Shown: one piece after another, positions 54,324-63,909 of the stretch | How the letters are laid out: each line of letters begins with the position of its first letter | How positions within the stretch are numbered: the stretch's first letter is position 1 | Assembly (NCBI RefSeq): GCF_041596335.1 | Contig: NZ_JBFHIT010000007.1 | Location: 1 to 64,000 of the forward strand | Length of the DNA stretch: 64,000 nt | Direction of reading: 5' to 3' | Source: Mangrovibacterium sp041596335 | GTDB lineage: Bacteria; Bacteroidota; Bacteroidia; Bacteroidales; Prolixibacteraceae | The notes under the pieces: generated by a model | What the model was told of the DNA's origin: nothing | What the model saw: only the letters and a program-made list of their open reading frames with translations | The model's database searches: none | Position numbers and translations under genes: made by a program

Positions 54324-55811
54324 TTAGTTTTTACTTTCAGGTTGAAGGATCTCCATTGGAAATATCGCTTCGTTTCGCTCGAAATCGTACAGAGTTTGTA
54401 TTTTTAAGTTGAGCAGTTCAATTTTGTAGTTGATAAGAGCCTGCGCATAGGCCATTTTTTTTGTCGACAACTGATTCTGATATAGATTCAGATCCATACC
54501 GGTAAGATCTCCATTATTATATCGCTCCTGATTAATTTCGTAGGTCAACTGAGCGTTTTTCTCGTTTTGCTTCGCAATATCGATTTGTGTTTGTTGGTTC
54601 TGAAGGCTGCGGCATACCGACCGAATATCGATCACAATTTGTGTCTTTTCTTCGTCCAGACTGAGTTCCCTGGTTTGAATTATTGCTTCTTGTGCTTTGA
54701 TTCGCGCTTTCTTTTCGCCCCAATCAAACAGCGGCACATTAAACGAGACCGACACTCGCGGGTTCTGGGTTGGGTTCGCGTAAATATCTTCCAGGTTTTT
54801 ATTGTCACCAATAATCCCGATTGACATATTTACTTCACCCTCAAACTCATTCAAGGCCTTGGTCGTAATCAGATCGAACTGTGAATTTTCAACTTCGATT
54901 TCACGCTGACGGATTTCCATACGCGAATTGAGGCCATATTTGATTGCCTGCTGCATATCGACCTCAACCGATGTCGCGTTTACATCTGCCATCACAGTAA
55001 TTTCTTCAAAAATGTCCATTCCGATGTACTGCTTAAACAGGTCTTTTGCACTTTCGAGTGCAACCCGTTGGTTTTGCACATCCGATTTCGACGTTGCAAA
55101 ATTCAATTCGGCCTGGTAAAGCTCTTCCATCGCCGATAAGCCGGCTTCCACTTTATTTTTGGTTATCTCGTAGGTCTTCTCCGTATTTGCCAACTCGTCC
55201 TGAGCAATTTTTAAACTCATTTGAGCTGTATAAACATCGTAAAAATACTGCGTAACCAGCTTTTCAAGGTTTAACTTCTGCATGGCATAGCTCAGGTTCG
55301 AATTCTCGAGGTCCAGCTCGAGAGTTTTCAATTCAAGCTTCAGCTTATTGTAAGTAAAAAGCGGCTGACTTACACTCAGATATAAATTATTGGTAAACGA
55401 TTCGTTTTCGACCCCACTGGCTGTACTATTACTTTTTTGCCATCCGAACCGGTTGACCAGCGACACAGTTCCATCGGTAACCAACACCGGCTGGGCGACG
55501 GTAAACGTTCCGTATGATTGATAACTTTCATTGGTATACCAAGTTGACGTATAATCGTCGAACGAGCGGTTTTTGCTATAATCAACCGGATTGAGGCTCA
55601 ACGTAAACTGCGATTTCAATGCAGCTTTCTGGGCTTTTAACAATTGCTGCGAACGCTCCAGACTAAGGAGTGAAGTTCGAATTGAGGGGCTGTTTTGTTG
55701 GGCAATCTCGAGCGCCTGATCCAGGGTCAGAATCTGCTGGGCAAACAGCATTTCTGCCGGCAAGAGCAAGCAAATGAGCAGTAGTTTTGTTTTTGAAAGC
55801 AAGAGTTTCAT
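54324..55811 (-). CDS. TolC-family outer-membrane efflux protein
   Basis: A 495-residue outer-membrane channel. A signal peptide (about 1-25, ending LFAQ) precedes the usual ILTLDQALEIAQQNSPSI start. Long coiled-coil helices follow, with the second repeat at SVSFNVPLFDWGEKKARIKAQEA, as in OEP-family proteins. It provides the outer-membrane exit for the RND (and perhaps ABC) transporters encoded around it. It is 14 bp past the permease/M1-like gene and 41 bp ahead of the adaptor gene. Confidence 0.93.
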   Translation of the reverse strand: MKLLLSKTKLLLICLLLPAEMLFAQQILTLDQALEIAQQNSPSIRTSLLSLERSQQLLKAQKAALKSQFTLSLNPVDYSKNRSFDDYTSTWYTNESYQSYGTFTVAQPVLVTDGTVSLVNRFGWQKSNSTASGVENESFTNNLYLSVSQPLFTYNKLKLELKTLELDLENSNLSYAMQKLNLEKLVTQYFYDVYTAQMSLKIAQDELANTEKTYEITKNKVEAGLSAMEELYQAELNFATSKSDVQNQRVALESAKDLFKQYIGMDIFEEITVMADVNATSVEVDMQQAIKYGLNSRMEIRQREIEVENSQFDLITTKALNEFEGEVNMSIGIIGDNKNLEDIYANPTQNPRVSVSFNVPLFDWGEKKARIKAQEAIIQTRELSLDEEKTQIVIDIRSVCRSLQNQQTQIDIAKQNEKNAQLTYEINQERYNNGDLTGMDLNLYQNQLSTKKMAYAQALINYKIELLNLKIQTLYDFERNEAIFPMEILQPESKN

Positions 55812-55825
55812 CGTATGAAATGGTT

Positions 55826-58800
55826 TTATTGTTTAATCAATTTTATCGCGTCGGCAACAACGACACTCCCCGTGTTCAGGTTCGACAGTTCAACCAAAGC
55901 TGTATCGCGCGAAAAGTAAAAGGCTCCCAGATGGTTCCATCCTTCATCGGCCGATTTAACTTCAACGACTGCTTTTTCGCTGCCATCATCGTGGTGAATG
56001 GTGTAATGAAATTCCCCCGGATTCCGGTTTCTGCGTCTTTGACCTTCTTTATAAACGAAAGCATACACATCGTAAAAACCAGCATCCGTAATCGGAATAT
56101 TCCAGCGGGCAACCTGGTCGCCCTCGCCCGAACGTATGTAATAAGCCGAACGAATATAGGCTCCGTAAAATGAAGAATTAGTTGTCAAAGTCCACGTTCT
56201 GGGTGCACGCCAACCATTAAATCCCTGGTATTTATCGGTGGTGGCATCATCGTCAATCAGCAGTTGCCGCAATAGGCTAACTTGCTGGCTGGCACTAATT
56301 TCGAAGCCGGGATCTTCATTATCCAAAATAATTTCATTGTCTTCGGCAATTCGCACAGGACTATCAACCACTTCTTCACCTTCAAAAGGAATGGCTTTCG
56401 GATCTTCTTCAATATTATCCAAACGGAGTTGAATTTCGGAGGGAATATTTCGCGACACCAGGGTATTAATGGTTGCTCCCCGCGGTGTGCCCGACAGCAA
56501 AAAGCTAACTTCTTTGGTTTGATTGCCATCCAGATGAATCAATTTACTGACATTGTCCGACGAACTGCTGCTTCGCCCAAAACCTCCTCCGGTGCGGAAT
56601 TCTACCAATAAAATGCCTTCTGTATTTTCGGTGTTACTTACCTTAAATTTCACCATTGTTTTCAGTTGGTCAACATCTAACACATTCACCGCCGAAATAG
56701 GTCCAATTAAAAAAGCAGGCAGATCGGTACTGGCGAACCAGTTTTCCATGTACGGAATCAGGTCGATATCGAATTCGTTTTTGGCCTGCCGGTTGAAATC
56801 TTCAATGGAGGCATTCGCAAATTTCGCTTTGCTAAGGTAATCGAACAGGAAGTCTTCAAAGGCTTCGTCGCCTGCTTGTCGTTTGATGATTGAAAACAAT
56901 GCGGTTCCTTTCAGTTGGATGACATTGTCGATGATCTGTTTTTGATCAGGATCTTCCAGTAAATCTTCGAAACTATGCGACAATAACGCCAGGTTTGCTT
57001 CTTCATTTTCCGACATTCCTTGCAGATCGCGCATCCAGCCCATCGTGCTGTTATTGAGTTGCCCTTTCTTGTAGCCCTCAAAAACACGGTCAGTAATCGG
57101 CCACCGATCCGAAGAAATGTAGTAGGCGTAATTATAGAACAACGGAAAAATGTAGTAGATATTTGGTTGCTCTTCAACCTGCATTTGTCCCTGGGAACGA
57201 CTAAAATTTGGTCGGCCTGACTTTGAAGTGAACGAAGAAATAAAATTCTTCAGCACCTGAATCTTTTTTTCTTCCGGGGTCATATCTTCATTCCGATCCC
57301 GAGAGCCGAAACGCCCCTGATTTTCCATTCGTCCGGCAAAATCGGCATCGTTCACCAATAGTCCTTTCTCAGCAAACAACACCATTTCCGGCTGCGTTTG
57401 CTCACGCGATCCGGTTAGCACCCGGTCGTAACTACAGAATTGAATGGGCGTTTCAACAATCGAAAACTGCTCGAACGGATAATACATGTCCAACGATCGT
57501 TCAAAATCCTGTAAGGCCTCGGTCACAACTGCCGGAATCGTATCTTTAATATCTTCAAAAAAAGACGAAAAATAGTCGTGTCCCTTTTTTACGTAGATAT
57601 TGAAACTCAACCCATCAATGTCTTGTTCAATCCGCTCATAGTCGCCAATTACCAGGGATATTTGCGAATTGGCATGGGTCGATTCGAACCGGAAGGTATT
57701 GCCGTCCTGTTCAGCTTTTCCTTGTGAAATCGCTGTCAGTCCGTCGGTTGTTGTTACCGACAGCTTATAATTACTGAATTGCCTTGCAAACCACTGGCTA
57801 TTGTTCGGACTATACCCTGCTCCGGGAACCGGGTACCAACCGTTCTCACGCGTAAGCAGAACATAGTCTTCGGTTAGGAAAGCATAGCGCTTGTCGATCT
57901 GATACAGAAAGTTCCGAAACGCTTCGCCACGGGTTTCTTCATCAATATCCAGGTAAGTTGCAGCTTCATTGATGAATCCGGAATAGCGGAATTCCAGCGC
58001 AGCATTTTCACCCGGTTGAATTTGAAAATCCGTCAGTTTGATGAGCCCCTGAGTCTGCTCAAAACGCTGAGGCTGACCATTCGCGGTCAAATCGTCCAGT
58101 TTCAATCCAGGGTTCAAACTAAAGATTACTTCTTTTATTGGCTTAGCCTGTGTATTGCCGATTGTAAGCTTCGCTGCAACTTTAATTTGGTCGCCTTCAT
58201 GTTGCAGTTGAATGTCGTAGTCGCTCACCTGAACCGCTTTTGTGTCGCGGTAGTTCTCATTAATTGCAATCATCTCGGCCCGCAGGTTTTGTTCCTGCAA
58301 AAACTGGTTAACATGTTTGTAGCCCAGAAATACACCAAAAACCAGACATATGGTTCCCAGGATGCTGGCAATATACCGAACGGCGTTGGAGTGCGGGAGC
58401 CTTTTCAGCATAATTATGGTGTACAGAATGAAGGACAATCCCAAAAAGAAATACATTCCGCGATGCACCAACAGGGTTTGAACATTGCCAAACCCTACAA
58501 AATCGGAATAGGCCATCGGGATATTGAAGGCCATATAATCGAATAGGTAGTAGAATTTGTCCTTGAGGTAAAAGAGCGCGATGGCAACATATCCCAACAA
58601 AACGACAAAAGTGACCGCCTGATTTTTTATCAGTGACATGAGTAGAAACGACAGCCCCATGATGTACATCAGCGTCGGAACACTAATGAGCAGGAAATAA
58701 TATAGATAAACGAGGTAGTTTGGCTCGGTATCTTTGGCTATAAAATTAAATACCAGGGCAATACCCAGAATAATCAGATTGAGGACAATGAAAACACCCA

Positions 58801-59146
58801 GATTGCCGAGTGTTTTTCCAATCACATATTCGCCATTGGTCATGGGTCGGACATAAATTACTTCGGTGGTGTCCAGTTTTTTATCGCGTTTCAGAAAGTC
58901 GCTGGCTAAAAAGATGGCTATAATCGCCTGAACCACATTCAACAGAAGAAGGTTGACGTAAGGTATGTTTGCCGGAATTCCTTTCATCGCCCACATTCCG
59001 GTTCCACCTGCCTGCAAAAGGGTTCCAACATTGAAAAAAATGAGCACCACCATTGCCAGAATAGCAAATATGCGAAAGAACCAGGAACGCAGAAGCGTTT
59101 TGGTTTCATACAACGCAATAGACCGGATATTGTGAAGAGAAATCAT
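55826..59146 (-). CDS. ABC-2 permease fused to degenerate M1-peptidase-like and golvesin-like domains
   Basis: A 1106-residue protein in three parts. Residues about 1-285 hold an ABC-2 exporter-type membrane domain (first helix FFRIFAILAMVVLIFFNVGTL, then about six more). Residues about 300-800 follow the M1 aminopeptidase pattern (TVETPIQFCSYD-like substrate strand, EMVLFAEKGLL), but no HExxH zinc motif exists; the corresponding region reads FYNYAYYISSDRWP. It is therefore probably non-catalytic. Residues about 970-1106 match the golvesin C-terminal-like domain (GFYDVYAFVYKEGQ, GWNHLGAFYFSR, VVADAIKLIKQ). It pairs with the ATPase gene at 59207 to form an ABC exporter with a large periplasmic part. 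Confidence 0.82.
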   Translation of the reverse strand: MISLHNIRSIALYETKTLLRSWFFRIFAILAMVVLIFFNVGTLLQAGGTGMWAMKGIPANIPYVNLLLLNVVQAIIAIFLASDFLKRDKKLDTTEVIYVRPMTNGEYVIGKTLGNLGVFIVLNLIILGIALVFNFIAKDTEPNYLVYLYYFLLISVPTLMYIMGLSFLLMSLIKNQAVTFVVLLGYVAIALFYLKDKFYYLFDYMAFNIPMAYSDFVGFGNVQTLLVHRGMYFFLGLSFILYTIIMLKRLPHSNAVRYIASILGTICLVFGVFLGYKHVNQFLQEQNLRAEMIAINENYRDTKAVQVSDYDIQLQHEGDQIKVAAKLTIGNTQAKPIKEVIFSLNPGLKLDDLTANGQPQRFEQTQGLIKLTDFQIQPGENAALEFRYSGFINEAATYLDIDEETRGEAFRNFLYQIDKRYAFLTEDYVLLTRENGWYPVPGAGYSPNNSQWFARQFSNYKLSVTTTDGLTAISQGKAEQDGNTFRFESTHANSQISLVIGDYERIEQDIDGLSFNIYVKKGHDYFSSFFEDIKDTIPAVVTEALQDFERSLDMYYPFEQFSIVETPIQFCSYDRVLTGSREQTQPEMVLFAEKGLLVNDADFAGRMENQGRFGSRDRNEDMTPEEKKIQVLKNFISSFTSKSGRPNFSRSQGQMQVEEQPNIYYIFPLFYNYAYYISSDRWPITDRVFEGYKKGQLNNSTMGWMRDLQGMSENEEANLALLSHSFEDLLEDPDQKQIIDNVIQLKGTALFSIIKRQAGDEAFEDFLFDYLSKAKFANASIEDFNRQAKNEFDIDLIPYMENWFASTDLPAFLIGPISAVNVLDVDQLKTMVKFKVSNTENTEGILLVEFRTGGGFGRSSSSSDNVSKLIHLDGNQTKEVSFLLSGTPRGATINTLVSRNIPSEIQLRLDNIEEDPKAIPFEGEEVVDSPVRIAEDNEIILDNEDPGFEISASQQVSLLRQLLIDDDATTDKYQGFNGWRAPRTWTLTTNSSFYGAYIRSAYYIRSGEGDQVARWNIPITDAGFYDVYAFVYKEGQRRRNRNPGEFHYTIHHDDGSEKAVVEVKSADEGWNHLGAFYFSRDTALVELSNLNTGSVVVADAIKLIKQ

Positions 59147-59206
59147 AGGTAGTATTTTGTAGTTGTCGTTGTTAATTGGTAGTCGGTTGTTGTTAATTCC
59201 GCTTCT

Positions 59207-60100
59207 CTATACCGAACTCCATTGGTTCAGTTGTTTTTCCATGAAATAAACATAAGCATGCTCCAGATTGGGATCGATGTTTTGCCCGTAGTATCCGTTT
59301 ATTTGGTCGGCCACAATCTGAATTTCCCAGCCTTCGGGCGTTGGAACCGTTGAAATCACCGGATACTTTTCGTTGATCTCCAAATATTCACTTTCTGTGG
59401 CTTTTATCAACCACACTTTACCATTCGCCTGGCTCACTATCTCGTCGGGCGATCCACTGTAGGCCAATTCGCCTTTATTAAGCAAAGCCATGTTTTTACA
59501 AGTACTCGAAATATCTCCAACGATATGGGTTGAAAGAATGATGGTCACCTCCTGCGTTGAAATGGATGATAACAGGTTGCGAAAGCGGATGCGTTCCTCC
59601 GGGTCGAGGCCGGTCGTGGGTTCATCAACAATTATTATCTTCGGACTGTTAATCAATGCTTGTGCGATCCCCAGGCGTCGTTTCATCCCTCCCGACAATC
59701 GATTGGCTTGTCGGTCGCGGGCTTCAAATAACCCAACCTCTTCCAACATGCGATCAACAGCCTGCCCACGCTCTTTGCTGTTTTTAATTCCGGCCAGCCG
59801 AGCTGCATAATCCAGAAACTCGTAGGTACTTAACTTGGAGAAAAAGCGAAAATCCTGAGGCAAATAGCCCAGCATCTGCCGAATTTCTTTTCGGTTTTTA
59901 ATCAGGTCGTACCCATCGATCGTAACTTTCCCCTTGCTAGGCTGCATCAAAGTGACCAATATACGCATCAGACTCGACTTTCCCGCGCCGTTTGGCCCCA
60001 ACAAACCAAACATGCCATCGCCAATCTCAAGATTGATATTATTGATTGCCCTGTTTCCGTTAGGGTATATTTTACTCAGTCCTTCAATGGTAATTTTCAT
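59207..60100 (-). CDS. ABC transporter ATPase
   Basis: A 297-residue nucleotide-binding subunit with all motifs intact: MKITIEGLSKIYPNGNRAI, Walker A GLLGPNGAGKSS, LPQDFR, signature RLSGGMKRR, Walker B IIVDEPTTGLD and STHIVGD. The domain closely resembles the ATPase part of the RND-ABC fusion at 45406-50118, even in the GLDPEERIRFRNLL segment, so the two are paralogues. The C-terminal extension (about 220-297) resembles its counterpart there. First gene of the seven-gene operon; the next gene is the permease fusion, 60 bp downstream across a spacer with a duplicated GTTGTTAATT. Confidence 0.95.
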   Translation of the reverse strand: MKITIEGLSKIYPNGNRAINNINLEIGDGMFGLLGPNGAGKSSLMRILVTLMQPSKGKVTIDGYDLIKNRKEIRQMLGYLPQDFRFFSKLSTYEFLDYAARLAGIKNSKERGQAVDRMLEEVGLFEARDRQANRLSGGMKRRLGIAQALINSPKIIIVDEPTTGLDPEERIRFRNLLSSISTQEVTIILSTHIVGDISSTCKNMALLNKGELAYSGSPDEIVSQANGKVWLIKATESEYLEINEKYPVISTVPTPEGWEIQIVADQINGYYGQNIDPNLEHAYVYFMEKQLNQWSSV

Positions 60101-60397
60101 GGGTCAAAATAATTAGTCGTAACAGGTTTAACTGGAGCGTAAGCACTATTTGGTAGTCAGACTTCCATTCCAACCAAACGTTTAATCCGGTTTTAGGAAT
60201 TACTAAAAGTTTTTTATAATTGATTCGAATTCGGGAACTGCCTTTAAAATCGGGCAAAACTATAGCCAGTCGACAATTTACATCATTCCGGGGAGTTCAG
60301 TTGCACCGAGGAAATACTTCAAGGTCATTATTTAGTTAAAAAATCCAAAATCGCGAAAAATGAAATCGGAAGAACAGACCACGATGAATAAACAATA

Positions 60398-60430
60398 AAA
60401 GACTGCCTGTAAATGTTTTCGGCAGTCTTT
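60398..60430. terminator. Intrinsic terminator downstream of the small secreted protein gene
   Basis: AAAGACTGCC (60398-60407) and GGCAGTCTTT (60421-60430) form a perfect 10-bp stem around TGTAAATGTTTTC, with A- and T-rich flanks. It lies past the end of the gene at 60471-61085 (minus). The rest of 60101-60397 contains no gene; it holds the start region of the transport operon. Confidence 0.75.
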
Positions 60431-60470
60431 CTTGTTTCATTGCTTATCTTTTATTGTGGAAAGGGAACAA

Positions 60471-61085
60471 CTAGTTTGAGCTTTCATTCTCTATTGTCAC
60501 CTCTGTTTCAAGCTCAATTTGTTTTTCCACCGGTTTTTGGCGAACGATTTCTATTTTCTCAATCCCGTTTTTCATTGTTTTCTTTTTGAACGAGATTACA
60601 CCCGGGTCATTTAAATTAATCAGATCTGGGTTGGCCATCCTTTTCTTATGTATCCGATGCATCGCGCGAGGCGACTGCGGCATATCGGGGCGTCCGGGGC
60701 GCTTCAATTCTCCTTTTCCGTTCCCTCTATGTTGCATTGCCATGTGGCAGGTTGAATCTCCGTCAACACGTTTCATTTTCCTAAATTCTTTAAAGTCTTC
60801 TTTATCAAATTTCCCCATCGGTGGACGATGACCTTTGTGGTGCTTTGCAAATCGGAAATTTTTCATTTCTCGTTTCATCACCGAATCACCATCCCAAACC
60901 AGCTCTTCATCACCTGTAATCATCGTATCGAGTTCGGTTACTACTCCGTTTTCAACCTTAACCATTTTCAGATGCTTCTGAACTACGGGTTTCTCAACTT
61001 GACCATCGTTTGAACTTTGCGCCGAAACCGGAATATTCAGAAGAACGATACCGGCCAGCAATGTTGTTTTTAAAATTGTTTTCAT
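60471..61085 (-). CDS. Small secreted, His/Met/Lys-rich protein divergent from a two-component system
   Basis: A 204-residue exported protein. A signal peptide (about 1-22, ending PVSAQ) is followed by a charged, His- and Met-rich sequence with MKNFRFAKHHKGHRPP and MAMQHRGNGKGELKRPGRP stretches and a regular alternating beta-like C terminus. No domain is recognised. Its placement divergent from a histidine kinase, high charge and His content suggest a periplasmic stress or metal-responsive protein like CpxP or Spy in role, but no sequence match supports that. A TATCTTTG -7 element is at 61124-61117. Confidence 0.7.
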   Translation of the reverse strand: MKTILKTTLLAGIVLLNIPVSAQSSNDGQVEKPVVQKHLKMVKVENGVVTELDTMITGDEELVWDGDSVMKREMKNFRFAKHHKGHRPPMGKFDKEDFKEFRKMKRVDGDSTCHMAMQHRGNGKGELKRPGRPDMPQSPRAMHRIHKKRMANPDLINLNDPGVISFKKKTMKNGIEKIEIVRQKPVEKQIELETEVTIENESSN

Positions 61086-61116
61086 TTCTATTTTCTTTTT
61101 GTTTGAATGTCTGAAG

Positions 61117-61124
61117 CAAAGATA
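61117..61124 (-). promoter_or_regulatory. -7 element of the small secreted protein gene
   Basis: The minus strand reads TATCTTTG (61124-61117), an exact TAnnTTTG, expected to start transcription about 25 bases ahead of the ATG at 61085. Confidence 0.5.
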
Positions 61125-61211
61125 GGACCGGCCCCACTGTGAATGAGTTAAGACCCACTTAAAATGAGTTAAAGAAAAGTTAAAGTTGAAATCGACTGTT
61201 GCTTAAAGCGT

Positions 61212-61219
61212 TATATTTG
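61212..61219 (+). promoter_or_regulatory. -7 element of the histidine kinase gene
   Basis: TATATTTG at 61212-61219 is an exact TAnnTTTG; transcription would start about 28 bases ahead of the ATG at 61254. The divergent -7 elements here and at 61117-61124 are under 100 bp apart. Repeated GAGTTAA strings lie between them (for example at 61145 and 61165), where a regulator could bind. Confidence 0.5.
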
Positions 61220-61253
61220 AGCCGAAAGTTAGATCCGGAAACGACAAAAAGAA

Positions 61254-62879
61254 ATGAGCAAGCAAACGTTTAGCTATATTATTATATTGATGGGACTGTC
61301 GATAGTGGGTATTATCCTGGTGCAGATTGTCTGGATAAATAATGCCATCGAGGTTCGGAATGACTTATTCAATAGGAGTATAAATGAGGTGCTGAACCGT
61401 GCTGCAGAGCGATTGGAAGACGAACAGAACTTCCGGATCTTTACACGGGCGGACGGTGCTGATTCTCTCCAGCGGGTTAAACGGAATTCTCCTCCGCTGC
61501 CACGGCGCCAAATTCGAATGATCCGCGACAAACAACATAAATCGCCTGCCCGGGTCGAAATAGTTGACGATAGTAGCGGAATCCGAACACATAGCTTTAC
61601 CTTTTCGGATGCGAATAACAAGCAAATACAAACCGAAACAATCGTAGTGGCAAGTCGGGATACGGTACTGAGCGACACCAAAACTTTTATTGACCAAAAC
61701 CGTCAGCGACTCGACTCGATCGACCGCTTTTTAGACTCACTAAAGACGATTTCGCCAGGACTGCACCAACGGATTGAACTGAAAGCAAATAACCTGCATA
61801 AATTTTCGAACCGAGTGATCTCTGAACTATCTGAACTGGATCGGAGCATGCCCGCTCCGGAAGAAATCCGGGCTGCTTTGAGTCATGAGCTTACCCATCG
61901 TGATATTCCGATTGACTTCGAATTTGCGATTTCGGAACACGACACGATTCGGTATTTATCGGAGGATTCCGATAGTCTGGCTCTGCTTGAAAGCCCTTTT
62001 CAGGTTCCGGTTTTCCCCTATGCTATTTTTAGCCGCGAAACGAAGCTGCATGTTTATTTCCCAAATCAAGGAAGGCATTTGTACCGTTCCATTAGTTGGC
62101 TACTGGCAGCCTCTCTGATATTCTCCTTAATCATTTTGTTGACTTTTGGGTTGAGTATTCTTTTTATGTTGCGACAGAAAAAAATCTCGGAAATGAAAAC
62201 CGACTTCATCAACAACATGACCCATGAATTTAAAACCCCCATCGCCACCATATCAGTAGCCGCTGATTCGATCCGCAACGAGAAAGTGATCCACCAACCG
62301 GAGCGAATCAACTTCTATGTCGATATGATTAAAAAGGAAAACAACCGCATGAACAGGCAGGTGGAAGATATTTTAACCATCGCCCGCCTGGATAAGAAGG
62401 AATTCGAATTTCGTTGGGAATCCGTAAACATTCATCAACTGATTGAAGATGTTAGCGAAAGCATCCGACTGCAAGTGGACAAACGAGGAGGACAGTTGCT
62501 AATGCAACTAGACGCAGCCAATCCGGTGGTAACTTCCGACCGATCGCACTGCGCCAACCTCATTTATAACCTATTGGACAATGCGAACAAATACTCCACC
62601 GATGTCCCTCAGATTACAATTACAACACAGAACACAACAAAGGGGCTGATTATTTCAGTCAGCGATAAGGGAATTGGAATGACCAAAACCGTTCAGTCGA
62701 GGATATTTGAACGTTTTTACCGGCAGACTAGCGGAAATATCCATAACGTTAAGGGATTCGGACTGGGATTGAGCTATGTTCGGGCTGTTGTTGAAGCAAA
62801 TAAAGGAACGATACAGGTTCGCAGTGACATTGGAAAAGGAAGCTGCTTCGATATTTTCCTACCGTTTGTGCGCGAATAA
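61254..62879 (+). CDS. Sensor histidine kinase
   Basis: A 541-residue membrane kinase. Helix 1 is about 7-28 and helix 2 about 283-308, so a periplasmic sensor region of roughly 250 residues lies between; it has no recognised domain. The dimerisation domain carries the phospho-acceptor NNMTHEFKTP (H324). The ATPase part follows with LIYNLLDNANKYS (N box), GIGMTK (G1), IFERFYR (F) and GFGLGLSYV (G2). No HAMP domain is evident. The response regulator gene follows 21 bp downstream. This is the full kinase class typical of Bacteroidetes OmpR-type systems. Confidence 0.92.
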   Translation: MSKQTFSYIIILMGLSIVGIILVQIVWINNAIEVRNDLFNRSINEVLNRAAERLEDEQNFRIFTRADGADSLQRVKRNSPPLPRRQIRMIRDKQHKSPARVEIVDDSSGIRTHSFTFSDANNKQIQTETIVVASRDTVLSDTKTFIDQNRQRLDSIDRFLDSLKTISPGLHQRIELKANNLHKFSNRVISELSELDRSMPAPEEIRAALSHELTHRDIPIDFEFAISEHDTIRYLSEDSDSLALLESPFQVPVFPYAIFSRETKLHVYFPNQGRHLYRSISWLLAASLIFSLIILLTFGLSILFMLRQKKISEMKTDFINNMTHEFKTPIATISVAADSIRNEKVIHQPERINFYVDMIKKENNRMNRQVEDILTIARLDKKEFEFRWESVNIHQLIEDVSESIRLQVDKRGGQLLMQLDAANPVVTSDRSHCANLIYNLLDNANKYSTDVPQITITTQNTTKGLIISVSDKGIGMTKTVQSRIFERFYRQTSGNIHNVKGFGLGLSYVRAVVEANKGTIQVRSDIGKGSCFDIFLPFVRE

Positions 62880-62900
62880 TGTTTTTTTCTTTCAAATTGA

Positions 62901-63605
62901 ATGAATCATATGACTACTGAAAATACATCTGTTTTTTTACTGGAAGACGATCTGAGCTTTGGAGCCGTACTAAAATCATATCTGGAACTAAATGACTATG
63001 AAGTTACTTGGGTTGATGATGGGAAATATGCCATAGACCGCTTTCGTGAAGGTAAATTTCAGCTTTGTTTACTGGATGTGATGTTACCTCATATTGATGG
63101 CTTTACGGTTGGAAGCGAAATCCGGAAAATCGATAAACATGTTCCGTTTATTTTCCTGACAGCAAAGAATTTGAAAGCCGATGTATTGAAAGGCTACGAT
63201 GTTGGGGCCGACGACTATGTCACCAAACCGTTTGACACCGAAGTTTTGTTGCGCAAGATTCGGGCAATCCTAAACCGGGGACGAAATATGGATCAGCGCG
63301 CCACGGATTCTCATCAAATTGGGAGTTATCAATTCATTCCATCGCGACGGGCTATTAACCACGACGGGATGGAGCAAAAGCTTTCACCAAAGGAAGCGGA
63401 GCTTCTGGAATTGTTGGTAGAATATAAAAATGAATTGCTGCCTCGCGAAATTGCGCTCAAGAAAATATGGGGCGACGACGGCTATTTTACCGCCCGAAGC
63501 ATGGACGTGTACCTCACAAAATTGCGGAAGTATTTGGCCAACGATCCCTCAGTGGAGATCAAAAACATTCACGGCAGTGGGTTCATACTGACGATCAGAG
63601 GCTAA
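62901..63605 (+). CDS. OmpR/PhoB-family response regulator
   Basis: A 234-residue regulator with a receiver domain (about 8-125; acidic ED pair at the start, phospho-acceptor D59 in LLDVMLPHIDG, K in YVTKPFD) and a winged-helix DNA-binding domain (about 135-230; SPKEAELLELLVEYKNELLPR, TARSMDVYLTKLRKYL, IHGSGFIL). It forms the partner of the kinase upstream. The ATG at 62910 is an alternative start. Targets are unknown; the divergent secreted-protein gene and the transport operon beyond it are the obvious candidates. Confidence 0.93.
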   Translation: MNHMTTENTSVFLLEDDLSFGAVLKSYLELNDYEVTWVDDGKYAIDRFREGKFQLCLLDVMLPHIDGFTVGSEIRKIDKHVPFIFLTAKNLKADVLKGYDVGADDYVTKPFDTEVLLRKIRAILNRGRNMDQRATDSHQIGSYQFIPSRRAINHDGMEQKLSPKEAELLELLVEYKNELLPREIALKKIWGDDGYFTARSMDVYLTKLRKYLANDPSVEIKNIHGSGFILTIRG

Positions 63606-63909
63606 CCAAGCCTGATTTTGGGTGAGCGATAAACTTGAAAATCGGCATCTCTGCAAAGTTGACTCTTAGCCACTCGTTCCGGCAACAACCGAACACAATT
63701 GCAGGAGCCCAACACAACTACGTATAGCAACACACTCGTAATAGGCCCATTAACATTTGCCTCCACAACACAACGAGCAATTTAACTATCAACGAATAGT
63801 CACCGGCCAAAACCATGAATGAAGGAAACGCATCGGATTAAGGGTCGAACAGTTTATTCGAATCAGGATCACTCCGTTTTAAATGGGATTAATCCGAGCA
63901 AGCTGCGAA
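63606..63909. other. Non-coding spacer after the response regulator gene
   Basis: About 300 bases in which I see no gene, hairpin terminator or RNA. GC content and word use are ordinary. Confidence 0.4.
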
